Source: VRUE01 sp963707965 (GTDB taxonomy: Bacteria; Actinomycetota; Thermoleophilia; Solirubrobacterales; 70-9). Taken from it: a stretch of DNA of 64,000 nt. The stretch's first letter is position 1; the number at the start of each line of letters is the position of its first letter. Shown piece by piece: positions 56,423-64,000 of this stretch. The position numbers and the translations under genes were made by a program. A model generated the notes under the pieces. The model searched no databases. It saw only the letters and a program-made list of their open reading frames with translations, and was not told the origin of the DNA. Location of the stretch: assembly GCA_963707965.1 (NCBI GenBank), contig CAVPRR010000007.1:682001-746000 (forward strand), written 5' to 3'.

Positions 56423-58409
56423 AGTGGACGCCTTTCATCAGGTGCGCGAAGGCGACCGCCTCGGTCGTGGGGACCTGGTCGGGGGCCTCCTCGGCCTTGC
56501 CCTTGGCGGCCTGGGACTCCGGGAACAGCCTGTAGGCGGTGCTGAGGATCGTGTCGCTCGCCTTCGGGGCGACCGCGTAGAGCAGCTCGCCGAAGGTCCC
56601 CAGCCGCGTCGCCACCTTCTTCGGCTGGGAGATCATCGCTCCGGCGATCATCTCCGCCGCCTCCTCGGGGGTGATCGCCGGGAACATGTCGTACATCCGC
56701 GTCGGGGCGATCATCGGCGTCCGCACCAGCGGCATGTGGATCGTCGTGATGTGGACGCCGTCGTCGATCACCTCGGAGGCGATCACGCGGCCGAACGCGT
56801 CAAGCGCCGCCTTCGAGGCAACGTAGGCCGAGAAACGCGGCGGGTTGGTCTGCGTGCCGATCGTGCTGACGTTGATGATGTGGCCGGATTCGCGCCCGCG
56901 CATCGACGGCAGCAGCGCCAGAATCAGCCGCACCGCGCCGAAGTAGTTGAGCTGCATCGTTCGCTCGTAGTCGTGGAAGCGGTCGTAGGAGAGCTCGACA
57001 GATCGCCGGATCGAGCGACCGGCGTTGTTGACGAGGATGTCGACCTGGCCGTGGTAGGCCAGCACCTCGTCGGCCATCCGCACGATGTCGTCGGTGTCGG
57101 CCATGTCGCAGCGGTGGATATGCGCGACGCCACCGGCCGCCTCGATTTCCTCCTTGGTCTTCTCCAGCCTCTCCACGGAGCGGGCCACCAGCAGGACCGT
57201 CGCCCCGGCGTCGGCCACCTTGACAGCCGTGGCGCGGCCGATGCCCGAGGAGGCGCCGGTGATCAGGACCACCTTGCCGCGCACGGCCCCGGACAGCGAA
57301 CGGTCCCTGAAGAGGTCCGGGTCCAGGGTCCGCTCCCAGTAGTCCCAGACGCGGTCGGCGTAGGTCTCGAGCGGTGGCACCGCGATCCCGGAGCCCTCCA
57401 GCGCCGCCTGCGCGTTGGTTGAGTCGAAGCTGGTCGGGTAGTTGACGTAGTTGAGAACGCCGGGCGGGATGCCCAGCTCGTTCAGCGCCATCTTGGCCGC
57501 CCGCTTCGCCGGCGGGAACAGCTTCAACCCGGTGCGGACAAGCGTCGCCGCGGGGTCGGTGACCTCGGAGTCGAGCCGCAGCGCTGCCTGCGGCGCATCC
57601 GCAGCGCGGGCAAAGAGGTTGACCACCTGGCCGGCGCTCTTCGGGTTGGGGTCGGTGAGGTGGAAGGCCTGCCCATCGAGTCCCGGCTGGTGTGCGATGT
57701 GGTCTATTGCCGCGGCGACGAAGTCGACCGGGACGATGTTGATCTCGCCCCCTTCGATCCCCACCGCGGGCAGCCACGCGGGCAGCAACCGCCGCGCCCG
57801 CTGCAGCAGCTTGAAGAAGTAATAGGGCCCGTCGATCTTGTCTATCTCGCCGGTGCGCGAGTCGCCAACGACAATCCCGGGCCGGTAGACCCGCCACGGG
57901 CGGTCGTACTCGCGGCGCACAACACGCTCCGACTCGTGCTTGGTGCGGAAGTAGGGATGGGTATCGAGGTCCTCAGCCTCGTCGAACATGTCCTCGCGCC
58001 ACTCGCCCCGGTAGAGACCGGCCGCGGCAATCGAGCTGACCTGGTGGAAACAGCCCGCCTCGATCGCGGCCGCCAACTCGATCGCGTGCCGCGTCCCCTC
58101 GACGTTGGCGATCTCCTGGGCCTCGGCCCCCGCCGACATGTCGTAGATCGCGGCCAGGTGGAAGAAGTGGTCGACGTCGCCGCGCAGGGTCAGCAGGTCC
58201 TCCTCGGAGACCCCGAGGCCCGCTTGGGCGAGGTCCCCCGCAACGGGGACGACCCGAGCACCGTCGGCTCCCCACGCCGTGCGCAGCTCCTCCAACCGCC
58301 CCCGCGAGCCCGCCCGGACCAGCGCGTAGACCGTTCCCTCGCGTTGCAGGAGGCGCTCCACGAGGTTGCGGCCGATGAATCCCGTCGCCCCGGTGACGAA
58401 GTAGTTCAT
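56418..58409 (-). CDS. Fatty acyl-CoA reductase, two-domain SDR protein (AcrA1-like)
   Basis: A 663-residue protein of two short-chain-dehydrogenase domains. Residues 1-365: extended SDR with MNYFVTGATGFIGRNLVERL, an active-site YFRTK (YxxxK) and reductase-like fold. Residues about 375-630: classical SDR with VVLITGASSGIGRATAVKVA, ILVNNAGRSI, INVSTIGTQ and SAYVASKAAL (YxxxK). This architecture matches actinobacterial long-chain acyl-CoA reductases such as mycobacterial AcrA1, which reduce acyl-CoA to aldehyde or alcohol. It is followed by the AGPS-like gene, giving a two-gene ether-lipid candidate. The upstream ribosome-binding-like GGGGAGGT belongs to a 26 bp tandem repeat. Confidence 0.88.
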   Translation of the reverse strand: MNYFVTGATGFIGRNLVERLLQREGTVYALVRAGSRGRLEELRTAWGADGARVVPVAGDLAQAGLGVSEEDLLTLRGDVDHFFHLAAIYDMSAGAEAQEIANVEGTRHAIELAAAIEAGCFHQVSSIAAAGLYRGEWREDMFDEAEDLDTHPYFRTKHESERVVRREYDRPWRVYRPGIVVGDSRTGEIDKIDGPYYFFKLLQRARRLLPAWLPAVGIEGGEINIVPVDFVAAAIDHIAHQPGLDGQAFHLTDPNPKSAGQVVNLFARAADAPQAALRLDSEVTDPAATLVRTGLKLFPPAKRAAKMALNELGIPPGVLNYVNYPTSFDSTNAQAALEGSGIAVPPLETYADRVWDYWERTLDPDLFRDRSLSGAVRGKVVLITGASSGIGRATAVKVADAGATVLLVARSVERLEKTKEEIEAAGGVAHIHRCDMADTDDIVRMADEVLAYHGQVDILVNNAGRSIRRSVELSYDRFHDYERTMQLNYFGAVRLILALLPSMRGRESGHIINVSTIGTQTNPPRFSAYVASKAALDAFGRVIASEVIDDGVHITTIHMPLVRTPMIAPTRMYDMFPAITPEEAAEMIAGAMISQPKKVATRLGTFGELLYAVAPKASDTILSTAYRLFPESQAAKGKAEEAPDQVPTTEAVAFAHLMKGVHW

Positions 58410-58423
58410 TGCCCGTTCAGCCT

Positions 58424-58571
58424 ACCTCCCCGGTGGCGAAATTCGGACCACCTCCCCGGTGGCGAAATTCGGGCCTGTGCCGCGCCAGGCGCGAGAGCGA
58501 CCGGGCATTCGAGCGGACAGGTTCGCTGAGACTGCTTTTTTACATCCCTGGGACGTACAAGAGCAGTCTCA
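58424..58571. repeat. Repeats in the divergent gap before the 2-oxoglutarate dehydrogenase gene
   Basis: Two 26 bp tandem copies of ACCTCCCCGGTGGCGAAATT (58424, 58450) are followed at 58527-58571 by an inverted repeat with 10 bp arms (TGAGACTGCT and AGCAGTCTCA) around a T-rich, partly palindromic centre (TCCCTGGGA). A further direct pair GTGCGCGCGGCAAC lies near 58604-58633. No promoter could be assigned with confidence. Confidence 0.75.
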
Positions 58572-58663
58572 GCGCGCGAGTAGACGGAGCGCGTCGACTC
58601 CGTGCGCGCGGCAACCTGTGCGCGCGGCAACTTCGAAGGGCCTCGCCTCTAGACTCAACCGAG

Positions 58664-61600
58664 ATGGCGGAGACGGCGACCGTGCAGATCCAGATGCCCG
58701 AAATGGGCGAGTCGGTCACCGAGGGAATCGTGCTCGAGTGGCATGTGGCCGAGGGCGATTTCGTCAACGAGGGCGACACGGTGGTCGAGGTGTCGACCGA
58801 CAAGGTCGACGCCGAGGTTCCGGCGCCGACCGATGGCGTGATCACGAGGCTGATAGCCGCGGTCGACGAGGAGGTCCCCGTCGGCGCGCCCCTGGCGGAG
58901 ATGGAGCCCGGCGAGGGGTCGGGCGAGGCGGCCGCGGGCCCCGCCGCGGAGGAGCCGGATGTCGGCGGGGCCGCCGATCGGGACGCCACCCTCACCCGCG
59001 AGGAGGGCACCGGAGCGGCCGTTGCCGGAAACGGCGATGGCGGTGGCCCGGACGGCGTGAGGGCAACGCCCGTGGCGCGGCGGGTGGCGGCCGAGCGGGG
59101 AGTTGACCTCGGCGCCATCGACGGGTCGGGGCCCGGGGCGAAGGTCACGAAGGAGGACGTGCTGGCCGCCGCCGACGGGCGCGCCGGAGGCGCGGCGGCG
59201 CCCGAGGGAGGCGCGGCGGCGCCCACCGCCGGGGAGGCCAAGCCGCTGCGCGGGCCGGCGGCGATGCTGGCCCAGGCGATGGACGAGAGCCGCGACGTAC
59301 CCACCGCCACCTCCTTCAGAACGGTCTCGGTCGACACGCTCGACGCCAAGCGCAGGGCGCTGAACGGGGCTCTCAAGGAGCGCGGCCTGAAGGTCTCGTT
59401 CACGCACATCATCGCCTGGGCCATCGTCGTGGCGGCGAGGGAGTGGCCGGTGATGACCCGCACCTTCGAGGAGCGCGACGGCAAGCCGTTCGCGATCGAG
59501 AACGGCCCGGTCAACCTCGGCATTGCCGTCGACGTCGAGCGCAAGGACGGCTCCCGCAGCCTCATGGTCCCCACGATCAGGGGCGCCGAGCGCCTCGATT
59601 TCGCCGCCTTTCACTCCGAGTACGAGGAGCTGGTCACGAGGGCGCGGGAGAACAAGCTCACAGCGGACGATTTCCAGGGGACGAACATCTCGCTGACCAA
59701 CCCTGGCGGCATCGGCACGGTTGCCTCGGTCCCCCGGCTGATGAGGGGCCAGAGCGCGATCGTCGCGGCCGGGGCGATCGCCTACCCGCCCGAGTGGGCC
59801 CATGCATCGCCCGAGCGGCTGCGGCAGCTGGGCGTCTCGAAGACGATGACCCTGACCTCGACCTACGATCACCGCGTGATCCAGGGCGCCGAGTCGGGCG
59901 CCTTCCTGCGCCGGGTCGAGCAGCTTCTGCAGGGCGAGGACGGCTTCTACGAGTCGCTGGCCACCGACCACGGCGTCGATGCCGCACCGCTCGCGGCCGC
60001 CCACCCTGCGTCCGCGTCCGCCCCGCCGCTCGGTGCGGCCGCCCCGGCCCCGGCTCCGGCGCAGCCCGACGAGGAGCTCCTCGAGGGAGTCCAGGCCGCC
60101 ACCTCGCTGCTGAAGGGGTACCGCACCCACGGCCATCTCTCGGCCCGCCTGGACCCTCTTGGCCGGGAGCCGCAGGGCGACCCGGCGATCGACCCCCAGA
60201 GGCTCGGCCTGACGCCGGAGCTGATGGCTCGCATTCCCGCCTCCGTCCTGCGCATTGGCGTGCCCGGGGAGACCCTGCTCGAGGTGCTGCCCCGCATGCG
60301 CGAGGCCTACTGCGGCACGATCGCCTACCAGTTCGAGCACCTCTCCTCCCATCAGCAGCGGACGTGGCTGCGCGAGATGGTCGAGACCGGCGCCCACCGG
60401 CAGCCGCTCACGGCGGATGAGAAACGGCGGCTGATGGAGCGGCTGATAGACGTCTTCGAGTTCGAGCGATTCGTCGAGAAGGCGTACCTGGGACAGAAGA
60501 TCTTCGCGATCGAGGGGCTGGACGTGGTCGTGCCGATGCTCGACGAGATCGCCACCCTCTCCCGCCGGGCGGGTGCCGAGGAGGTCGTCCTCGGGATGGC
60601 CCACCGGGGGCGGCTGAGCGTCCTCGCCCACAACCTGGGCCGCCCCGTCGAGTCGATCCTCGCCGAGTTCGAGGGCGCCAAACAGATCGAGGCGGTGAAG
60701 GCAGTCGCAGCGATCCCGCCCCGCGGTACCGGCGACGTCAAGTACCACTACGGCCACCAGGGGGTCTTCGAGACCGGCGAGGGCGAGACGATCGCCATCC
60801 GCCTCTACCCCAACCCGAGCCATCTCGAGTTCGTCGACCCGGTGGTGGAGGGTGGCGCGCGCTTCCTGCAGTCCGAATTCGACGGATCGCAGCTGACCCA
60901 CAATCCGAAGCGAGCTGTCCCCGTGCTCCTGCATGGAGACGCAGCCTTCCCGGGCCAGGGTGTCGTCGCGGAGACCCTCAACCTGCAGGGGCTGAGGGGG
61001 TACACGACCGGCGGCACGATTCACCTCATCCAGAACAACCAGGTGGGATTCACCACCGATCCCGAGGATGCCCGTTCGACCCCCTACGCCGCCGACATGG
61101 CAAAGGGATTCAACGTGCCGATCGTCCACGTGAACGCCGACGACGTCGAGGCGTGCTCGGCGGCGATCCGCCTCGCGATGGCCTACCGCGAGCGCTGGGA
61201 ACGCGACATCGTCATCGACGTGATCGGGTATCGCCGCTACGGCCACAACGAGACGGACGAGCCCGCCTACACGCAGCCGCTGCTGGCGGCGAGGGTCAAG
61301 GCCCACCCGCCGGTGTCCGAGATCTACGCCGGCAGGCTGATCGAAGAGGGTGTGGTCGGCAAAGAGGGCGTTGAGGCCGCCGGACAGGAGCGCCATGACG
61401 AGATGTCAGCGGCGCTGAAGGACCTGCGCAAGAGGATGGAGCTGGGTGAGTACGAAGACCCCACCGTAACCACGACCGCCACCGGCGAACTGGACCGCAG
61501 CGCCAGCCCACCGGTGGACACCGCGGTGCCCGGCGCGAAGCTTCGGGAGCTGAACGAGTGCCTGCTCGAAGTTCCGGAGAGCTTCACCATCCACCGCAAG

Positions 61601-62686
61601 CTGCGCAAACCACTCTCCAGGAGAGTGGAGGCTCTGGAGAAGGGCGGGATCGAGTTCGGACACGCCGAGGCACTCGCCTTCGCCTCGCTGCTGAGCGACG
61701 GCGTCCACATCCGTCTCACGGGCCAGGATACCGAGCGGGGCACCTTCTCCCACCGCCACCTCGTCCTCCACGACGAGAAAACCGGTCTCCCGTACTGTCC
61801 GATGCAGAACCTCGAGGCGGCCAGCGCCCCCTTCGAGGTCTACAACAGCCCCCTCTCGGAGGTCGCCTGCCTGGGCTTCGAGTACGGGTACTCGACGGCA
61901 ACGCCCAGTGCGCTGGTCCTCTGGGAGGCGCAGTTCGGCGATTTCGCGAACGCCGGCCAGGTGATGATCGACAGCTTCATCGCATCCGGCGAGGCGAAGT
62001 GGGGTCAGACCAGCCGCCTCACCCTGCTCCTCCCGCACGGCTACGAGGGATCGGGGCCGGAGCACTCCAGCGCCCGAATCGAGCGCTTTCTCGCACTGGG
62101 CGCGGAGGGGAACATACGCATCGCCAACCCCAGCACCGCCGCCCAGTACTTCCACCTGCTGCGCCGCCAGGCGCTGATCCGCAAGCCGCGGCCGCTGGTC
62201 GTCTTCACCCCCAAGGGGCTGCTGCGCCTCGATCGCGCATCCGCGTCTCCGCAGGAGCTCACCGAGGGGCATTTCCACTTCATCCTCGACGACCAACTCG
62301 CGGCCGACCGCCGGGAGCGCATCGAGCGGCTCGTCCTCTGCACGGGAAAGGTCTACTTCGACATCGACGCAAGCGAGCGACGCAGCACAGCCGAGAACGT
62401 CGCGATCGCCCGGGTGGAGCTGCTCTACCCGTTTGCCCAGGAACAGCTGGCGCGACTCATCTCCTCTTACCCGAACCTGAAGGAGGTCGTGTGGACGCAG
62501 GAGGAGCCCCGCAACATGGGCGGTTGGAAGGTGATGTCCAAACGCCTACCCGAGGTGCTGCCCGAGGGGATCGAGCTGGGCTACGTCGGCCGCCCAACCC
62601 GGGCCAGCCCCGGCGAGGGCTACTCGATCGCCCACGCCCGCGAGCAGGAGCGCATCGTCCTCACCGCCCTCGCCCCCGGCGCGTAG
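58664..62686 (+). CDS. Fused 2-oxoglutarate dehydrogenase E2-E1 (OdhA/KGD type) with lipoyl domain
   Basis: A 1340-residue enzyme converting 2-oxoglutarate to succinyl-CoA in the TCA cycle. Domains: lipoyl domain (residues 1-80, lipoylated lysine in EVSTDKVDAEVPAP), Gly/Ala/Glu linker, peripheral-subunit-binding domain (ATPVARRVAAERGVDL, about residue 130), E2 acyltransferase core with STYDHRVIQGAESG (about residue 410), Ala/Pro linker, then E1 from about residue 460: SLLKGYRTHGHLSARLDPLG, VVLGMAHRGRLSVLAHNLG, GDVKYHYGHQG and the ThDP fold (NNQVGFTTDPEDARST, DVEACSAAIRLAM). Mycobacterial and corynebacterial OdhA lack the lipoyl and subunit-binding domains, so this protein keeps the full ancestral set. 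The ATG at 58664 was chosen because the lipoyl domain begins immediately. Confidence 0.95.
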   Translation: MAETATVQIQMPEMGESVTEGIVLEWHVAEGDFVNEGDTVVEVSTDKVDAEVPAPTDGVITRLIAAVDEEVPVGAPLAEMEPGEGSGEAAAGPAAEEPDVGGAADRDATLTREEGTGAAVAGNGDGGGPDGVRATPVARRVAAERGVDLGAIDGSGPGAKVTKEDVLAAADGRAGGAAAPEGGAAAPTAGEAKPLRGPAAMLAQAMDESRDVPTATSFRTVSVDTLDAKRRALNGALKERGLKVSFTHIIAWAIVVAAREWPVMTRTFEERDGKPFAIENGPVNLGIAVDVERKDGSRSLMVPTIRGAERLDFAAFHSEYEELVTRARENKLTADDFQGTNISLTNPGGIGTVASVPRLMRGQSAIVAAGAIAYPPEWAHASPERLRQLGVSKTMTLTSTYDHRVIQGAESGAFLRRVEQLLQGEDGFYESLATDHGVDAAPLAAAHPASASAPPLGAAAPAPAPAQPDEELLEGVQAATSLLKGYRTHGHLSARLDPLGREPQGDPAIDPQRLGLTPELMARIPASVLRIGVPGETLLEVLPRMREAYCGTIAYQFEHLSSHQQRTWLREMVETGAHRQPLTADEKRRLMERLIDVFEFERFVEKAYLGQKIFAIEGLDVVVPMLDEIATLSRRAGAEEVVLGMAHRGRLSVLAHNLGRPVESILAEFEGAKQIEAVKAVAAIPPRGTGDVKYHYGHQGVFETGEGETIAIRLYPNPSHLEFVDPVVEGGARFLQSEFDGSQLTHNPKRAVPVLLHGDAAFPGQGVVAETLNLQGLRGYTTGGTIHLIQNNQVGFTTDPEDARSTPYAADMAKGFNVPIVHVNADDVEACSAAIRLAMAYRERWERDIVIDVIGYRRYGHNETDEPAYTQPLLAARVKAHPPVSEIYAGRLIEEGVVGKEGVEAAGQERHDEMSAALKDLRKRMELGEYEDPTVTTTATGELDRSASPPVDTAVPGAKLRELNECLLEVPESFTIHRKLRKPLSRRVEALEKGGIEFGHAEALAFASLLSDGVHIRLTGQDTERGTFSHRHLVLHDEKTGLPYCPMQNLEAASAPFEVYNSPLSEVACLGFEYGYSTATPSALVLWEAQFGDFANAGQVMIDSFIASGEAKWGQTSRLTLLLPHGYEGSGPEHSSARIERFLALGAEGNIRIANPSTAAQYFHLLRRQALIRKPRPLVVFTPKGLLRLDRASASPQELTEGHFHFILDDQLAADRRERIERLVLCTGKVYFDIDASERRSTAENVAIARVELLYPFAQEQLARLISSYPNLKEVVWTQEEPRNMGGWKVMSKRLPEVLPEGIELGYVGRPTRASPGEGYSIAHAREQERIVLTALAPGA

Positions 62687-62720
62687 GTCGGGAGGGTGGG
62701 GGTGTCCGGATGGTCAGACC

Positions 62721-63050
62721 ATGAAAAAGCCCGTTCCAGGAAAGCTGTTCGCTCGCGTCAAGCTGCTCTCTTGGGTTGAGCTGGCGATCTTCAGCGCGCT
62801 GATCGTGTTCTGGCTCCTGCCGGGGTTCGAAACCGAGACCATGGTGTTCGGATGGGCGCACGGACTGGGGTTCGTCGCACTCTGCATGGCGATCTGGACA
62901 GCAGCTGTGAGACGGGAGGCACCGTACGCATTGCTCGCCGCCACCCTCACACCTGTCGGACCGGTCGGCAGCGTGATCGGAATCGAACTGATCGAGCGCC
63001 GTGGGTGGGGAGTGGCCGAGGCCCGCCAAAAAGTCGCGGAATGCCCATAG
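62721..63050 (+). CDS. DUF3817 family small membrane protein
   Basis: A 109-residue protein with three helices: VKLLSWVELAIFSALIVFWL (residues about 13-32), FGWAHGLGFVALCMAIWTAA and LLAATLTPVGPVGSVIGIEL, with the conserved glutamate in helix 1 and histidine in GWAHG, and C-terminal IELIERRGWG. This pattern fits DUF3817 (YdzA-like) membrane proteins, widespread in Actinobacteria and of unknown function. It lies 34 bp after the 2-oxoglutarate dehydrogenase gene. Confidence 0.8.
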   Translation: MKKPVPGKLFARVKLLSWVELAIFSALIVFWLLPGFETETMVFGWAHGLGFVALCMAIWTAAVRREAPYALLAATLTPVGPVGSVIGIELIERRGWGVAEARQKVAECP

Positions 63051-63105
63051 ATACGCTCAAAATGCCTTGACCCCGGCGGCTTCACGCGCTATAGGTAGAC
63101 AGTGA

Positions 63106-63226
63106 CTGTTCTTCCTGGGCAGTCCCGCCCAGGGGAACAGCCGCGTCGGCACCCCTCCCTGGCTACCGACGCGCAGGCGCAGTGAGGGTCGCGCGGACCC
63201 CCTGCCTCCCGCGGCCCCACTGCGTC
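63106..63226. other. Region of three consecutive stem-loops between convergent genes
   Basis: Hairpin 1: CTGTTCTTCCTGGGC (63106-63120) with GCCCAGGGGAACAG (63127-63140). Hairpin 2: CGCGTCGG (63142) with CCGACGCG (63166-63173). Hairpin 3: GCGCAGTGAGGG and CGCGCGG (from 63178) with CCGCGG and CCCCACTGCG (to 63224). The strands run out of coding potential here. It could be a structured small RNA, or terminators for both flanking genes; neither is proven. Confidence 0.4.
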
Positions 63227-63297
63227 GCATTATCCGTTGAGTCACCGTTCGGCTTCCTCCCCGGCCGCCGGGACCGCGCTGATCGGCTCAGCGCACT

Positions 63298-63351
63298 CAG
63301 TCTGAATCATCCGAAACCGGCGAGGCCGGCGAGATCGGTGAATTCAGACTG
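63298..63351 (-). terminator. Hairpin downstream of aconitase gene
   Basis: CAGTCTGAAT at 63298 pairs with ATTCAGACTG at 63342-63351, and the stem continues imperfectly to an inner CCGGC-GAG-GCCGG. It lies 20 bp beyond the aconitase stop on that gene's strand. There is no T-tract, so termination is inferred from position and stem only. Confidence 0.5.
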
Positions 63352-63370
63352 CGAGTTCCTGGATTCAGGC

Positions 63371-64000
63371 TCAGTTCCTGAGATTCCGCAGCACGGTCTG
63401 GAGGATTCCGCCGTTGCGCAAATAGACAACCTCATTCGGCGTGTCGAGGCGAACGGTGGCCTCGAAGTCGACCTCGGTGCCGTCGTCGCGGCGAGCCGTC
63501 ACCGTAACGGACTTCGCCTCGCAGTCTTCGAGGTCACCGACGTCGATCGTCTCCTCACCGGTCAGGCCGAGCGACTCGATGCTCTCGCCGTCGGGGAACT
63601 GGAGGGGAAGGACACCCATCCCGATCAGGTTGGAGCGATGGATCCGCTCGAAGCCCTCGGCGATCACCGCCCTGACTCCGAGCAGCTTCGTTCCCTTGGC
63701 AGCCCAGTCGCGAGACGATCCGGTTCCGTACTCCTTGCCCGCCAGGACGACCAGTGGCACACCCTCCTGCGCATAAGCCGTCGCGGCGTCGAAGATGGTG
63801 GTCTCCTCGCCGTCGGGAAAGTGGCGCGTGAAGCCGCCGGCCTTCTCCACCAACCTGTTGCGCAGGCGAATGTTGGCGAAGGTGCCGCGGATCATCACCT
63901 CGTGGTTGCCGCGGCGCGATCCGTAGGAGTTGAAATCGCGAGGCTCCACCCCCTCGTCGATCAGCCACCGTCCCGCCGGGCTGTCCTTTTTGATCGCACC
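63371..64000 (-). CDS. acnA: Aconitate hydratase, C-terminal part
   Basis: The frame is open to the window end, giving the last 209 residues of an AcnA/IRP-type aconitase, which interconverts citrate and isocitrate. Visible pieces of the swivel domain: IKKDSPAGRWLIDEGVEPRD, SYGSRRGNHEVMIRGTFANI, VLAGKEYGTGSSRDWAAKGT (substrate-binding arginine and serine) and GFERIHRSNLIGMGVLPLQF. The iron-sulfur cysteines lie in the missing N-terminal part. It converges with the DUF3817 gene. It complements citrate synthase and 2-oxoglutarate dehydrogenase, also in this window. Confidence 0.96.
   Translation of the reverse strand, partial: GAIKKDSPAGRWLIDEGVEPRDFNSYGSRRGNHEVMIRGTFANIRLRNRLVEKAGGFTRHFPDGEETTIFDAATAYAQEGVPLVVLAGKEYGTGSSRDWAAKGTKLLGVRAVIAEGFERIHRSNLIGMGVLPLQFPDGESIESLGLTGEETIDVGDLEDCEAKSVTVTARRDDGTEVDFEATVRLDTPNEVVYLRNGGILQTVLRNLRN

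Noticed and set aside
58406..58630. 74-codon minus-strand frame in the gap before the 2-oxoglutarate dehydrogenase gene
   Set aside because: It is built from the 26 bp tandem repeats and inverted repeat, with no ribosome-binding site or family resemblance.
58655..61396. A 913-codon open frame on the minus strand opposite the 2-oxoglutarate dehydrogenase gene
   Set aside because: It is antisense to a well-recognised gene; long antisense frames are expected at this GC content, and its translation is His/Arg/Asp/Gly-rich low-complexity with no domain.
1..64000. tRNA and rRNA genes
   Set aside because: Gaps were scanned by eye for tRNA-like cloverleaf arms, the GTTCGA-type T-loop and rRNA core sequences, and none was convincing; a covariance-model scan would be needed to exclude a divergent tRNA.

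Overview
This 64 kb window comes from a high-GC (roughly 70%) bacterial chromosome. The gene content points to an actinobacterium, most plausibly of the class Thermoleophilia (Solirubrobacterales-like). Supporting genes are a B12-dependent ribonucleotide reductase, a deazaflavin (F420)-type oxidoreductase, a DUF3817 membrane protein, a UbiA-family enzyme resembling decaprenyl-phosphate phosphoribosyltransferase, an E2-E1 fusion 2-oxoglutarate dehydrogenase and a very long two-domain ThyX homologue. This placement is inferred from families seen in the translation; no database search was possible. No rRNA, tRNA, CRISPR array, transposase or phage gene was recognised.

Layout. 1-6.6 kb: the 3' part of nrdJ, two small secreted proteins and an ABC exporter pair. 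6.6-14.4 kb: single metabolic genes (HAD phosphatase, MFS transporter, thioesterase, msrB, a NarL-type regulator, serS with a cytochrome c, flavin reductase, F420-type oxidoreductase). 14.6-29.9 kb: a complete 14-gene respiratory complex I operon, nuoA to nuoN, mostly with 4-8 bp gene overlaps, interrupted once by an oppositely oriented DUF4242 gene between nuoI and nuoJ. 29.9-38.4 kb: AEC transporter, GDSL lipase next to a PIN-toxin remnant, diguanylate cyclase, ThyX-like double protein, CBS protein and several membrane proteins. 38.4-50 kb: YbhN-like flippase, sulfotransferase, RibD-like reductase, an acyl-CoA dehydrogenase with a partner APH-type kinase (a split ACAD10/11-like pair), a two-component system, a DEAD-box helicase, a quinone oxidoreductase and a PfkB kinase. 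50-64 kb: citrate synthase, a lipid/envelope block (fatty acyl-CoA reductase, alkyl-DHAP-synthase-like enzyme, UbiA enzyme, polysaccharide deacetylase), the 2-oxoglutarate dehydrogenase fusion and the C-terminal end of aconitase.

How the genes work together. Citrate synthase, 2-oxoglutarate dehydrogenase and aconitase supply reducing power, and complex I uses NADH for proton pumping. The reductase and alkyl-DHAP-synthase-like gene could together make ether lipids. The dehydrogenase/kinase pair could degrade 4-hydroxyacyl-CoAs.

The most unusual feature of the window is its repeat content. A palindromic element of about 50 bp, always in tandem doublets or triplets (period 60 or 70 bp), occurs nine times at four loci and once forms the in-frame 3' end of nuoM. 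A second palindromic family occurs at 40.7 and 54.6 kb. Many intergenic gaps carry 2-4 tandem copies of unrelated 17-34 bp units, and several gene ends carry long near-perfect hairpins, one of them inside the coding sequence of nuoJ.
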